This document shows positions 62,776 through 64,000 of a stretch of 64,000 nt of DNA, piece by piece (position 1 is the stretch's first letter; the number at the start of each line of letters is the position of its first letter). The notes under the pieces are model-generated. The model did not search any database, was not told the DNA's origin, and worked only from the letters and a program-made list of their open reading frames with translations. The stretch comes from Alphaproteobacteria bacterium (GTDB lineage Bacteria > Pseudomonadota > Alphaproteobacteria > UBA8366): the NCBI GenBank assembly GCA_009377445.1, contig WHUA01000001.1, positions 1,090,725 to 1,154,724 on the forward strand, given 5' to 3'. A program made the position numbers and the translations under genes.

Positions 62776-64000
62776 ATGGCCGGGATTCAAAACGTCCTGC
62801 TGATCGTCGTGGATCAATGGCGCGGCGATACGCTGGCCCAGCTCGGCCATCCCTGCATCCGGACGCCTGCGATCGACGCGCTCGGCCGGGACGGCGTGAC
62901 CTTCCGCAACCACTATACCCAGTGCGCGCCCTGCGGGCCGGCGCGCGCGTCGTTGCTGACCGGCCTCTACATGATGAACCACCGCGTCGTGCAGAACGGC
63001 GTGCCGATGGATGCGCGGCACCGCAGCGTGGCGGACGAAGCGCGCCAGGCCGGATACGATCCGGCGCTGGTCGGCTATACGACCACCTCGCCCGACCCGC
63101 GCACCACGTCGCCGGACGATCCACGGTATCGCTTCCGCGGCGCCACGATGGCGGGATGGACGCCCATTGCGCCGATGGACCCGGCGCGCCGCCCGTATTT
63201 CAACTGGCTGCGGCAGCGCGGCCACGAGGTTCCCGACAAGGCCGAGGAGATCTGGCTGCCGGCCGTGGGGCACGAGTCCACGGGCGGCGCGACACGGGCG
63301 CCATCTCGCATTCCGCGCGAGCTGTCCGATACGAGCTGGACGACGGAGCACGGCCTCGCCTACCTGCGCGGCGTCGCGAAGCAGCGCTGGTTCCTGCACC
63401 TGGGATATTTCCGGCCGCATCCGCCCTTCATCGCACCCTATCCCTACAACGAGCGCTACCATCCGGACGAAGCGCCGCCGCCCGTCAGGGCCGCGACCCG
63501 TGAGGAGGAAGCGGCGCAGCATCCACTGCTCGACCATTACATCCGTAGCGTGAAGCAGCGGCGCTTCTTCCACGACGGCGCCGGCCTCGGCAGCGAGATG
63601 AGCGAGCAGGAGGTGCGCGTGATGCGCGCCGCCTATTACGGCCTGATGAGCGAAGTCGACGACGCGATCGGCCGGGTGATCGCCTATCTCAAGGAAAGCG
63701 GGCAGTACGACAAGACGCTGATCATCTTCACCTCAGACCATGCCGAACAGCTCGGCAATCACTATCTGCTCGGCAAGATCGGCTATTTCGACGACTCGTT
63801 TCACATCCCGCTGATCGTTCGCGACCCATCTGCCGAAGCCGACGGCACCCGGGGCGAGATCGTCGACCGCTTCACCGAGACGGTCGACATCATGCCGACG
63901 ATCCTCGATTGGCTGGGCCGGGACGCACCGCGCGCCTGCGACGGCCGGTCGCTGCTGCCGTTCATGCGCGGCGGGGCCCCCGCGGGCTGGCGCGACGAGG
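62776..64000 (+). CDS. Sulfatase-family hydrolase, phosphonate-monoesterase-like (3' end cut)
   Basis: 408 codons visible; the C-terminus lies outside the window. VLLIVVDQWRGDTL starts the alkaline-phosphatase fold (metal Asp13). The CxPxR formylglycine site is C53GPAR57 in APCGPARASLLTGLY, so Cys53 needs oxidation by a sulfatase-maturing enzyme. DPALVGYTTTSPDPRTTSPD, HLGYFRPHPPF and FTSDHAEQLGNH match Rhizobium/Burkholderia phosphonate monoester hydrolases closely as I recall them. No export signal. Substrate phosphate or phosphonate diester-like; not verified. Confidence 0.88.
   Translation, partial: MAGIQNVLLIVVDQWRGDTLAQLGHPCIRTPAIDALGRDGVTFRNHYTQCAPCGPARASLLTGLYMMNHRVVQNGVPMDARHRSVADEARQAGYDPALVGYTTTSPDPRTTSPDDPRYRFRGATMAGWTPIAPMDPARRPYFNWLRQRGHEVPDKAEEIWLPAVGHESTGGATRAPSRIPRELSDTSWTTEHGLAYLRGVAKQRWFLHLGYFRPHPPFIAPYPYNERYHPDEAPPPVRAATREEEAAQHPLLDHYIRSVKQRRFFHDGAGLGSEMSEQEVRVMRAAYYGLMSEVDDAIGRVIAYLKESGQYDKTLIIFTSDHAEQLGNHYLLGKIGYFDDSFHIPLIVRDPSAEADGTRGEIVDRFTETVDIMPTILDWLGRDAPRACDGRSLLPFMRGGAPAGWRDE

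Overview
This window reads as chromosomal DNA from a high-GC alphaproteobacterium, most likely of the Rhodospirillales type. Indicators are a class I lysyl-tRNA synthetase, a Usg-family protein, the cobaltochelatase subunits CobS and CobT, heme A synthase (CtaA), an NDUFAF5-like methyltransferase, a two-subunit 2-oxoacid:ferredoxin oxidoreductase and several alphaproteobacterial DUF families (952, 1178, 2889, 2937). Coding density is high. I found no rRNA, tRNA, CRISPR array, transposase or prophage block. Assignments come from reading the translated sequence and from knowledge of the families; no search was run.

Layout. 1-4.1 kb: truncated MsbA-like ABC exporter, two lipoproteins and an M20-type amidohydrolase behind an unusual repeat-bearing leader. 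4.2-10 kb: ctaA, then korB/korA and an adrenodoxin-reductase-type flavoprotein, all on the minus strand. 10-19.5 kb: Usg, MarR regulator, acetolactate-synthase-like TPP enzyme, GNAT, TerB, DinG/XPD-like Fe-S helicase, TenA, and an ArsR regulator divergent from an MFS carrier. 19.5-25.4 kb: lysK, a nested palindromic repeat block, an S24/HTH repressor, and an amidase translationally coupled to a gamma-glutamyltransferase-like enzyme. 25.4-34.4 kb: DUF952, pyrD, a membrane protein with a degenerate EAL domain, a HAD phosphatase, an aminotransferase-fold protein lacking its PLP lysine, tgt, rpmB, VOC, and an Lrp regulator divergent from a BNR propeller gene. 34.4-39 kb: a 1068-residue membrane coiled-coil protein built of 25-residue repeats, upp (no ordinary start codon for its conserved N-terminus) and DUF2937. 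39-44.5 kb: cobT, cobS, J-domain protein, bolA, NlpE/META lipoprotein, DUF2889. 44.6-52.1 kb: aroK-aroB-corC coupled by ATGA overlaps on the minus strand, and a rightward run of small membrane protein, 608-aa exported protein, xerD, accA and a lipoprotein. 52.1-64 kb: secA, periplasmic parvulin, argJ, mutT, a membrane protein, NDUFAF5-like methyltransferase, comF, grxC overlapping a NIT1-like amidase, a methyltransferase, DUF1178 and a phosphonate-monoesterase-like sulfatase that runs off the end.

Most striking items: (1) the 34450-37656 protein, with 26 in-register 25-residue units that each decode as heptad-heptad-hendecad, plus two N-terminal membrane segments (TipN-like architecture); the same window holds a degenerate-EAL membrane protein of TipF-like layout. 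(2) The class V aminotransferase homologue with His-His-Trp where His-Lys-Trp is expected. (3) upp with a probable ATC start. (4) A Lrp regulator whose divergent control region carries two TATCATATGA palindromes placed over its own promoter. (5) Several families of intergenic palindromes, one with compensatory stem changes between copies.
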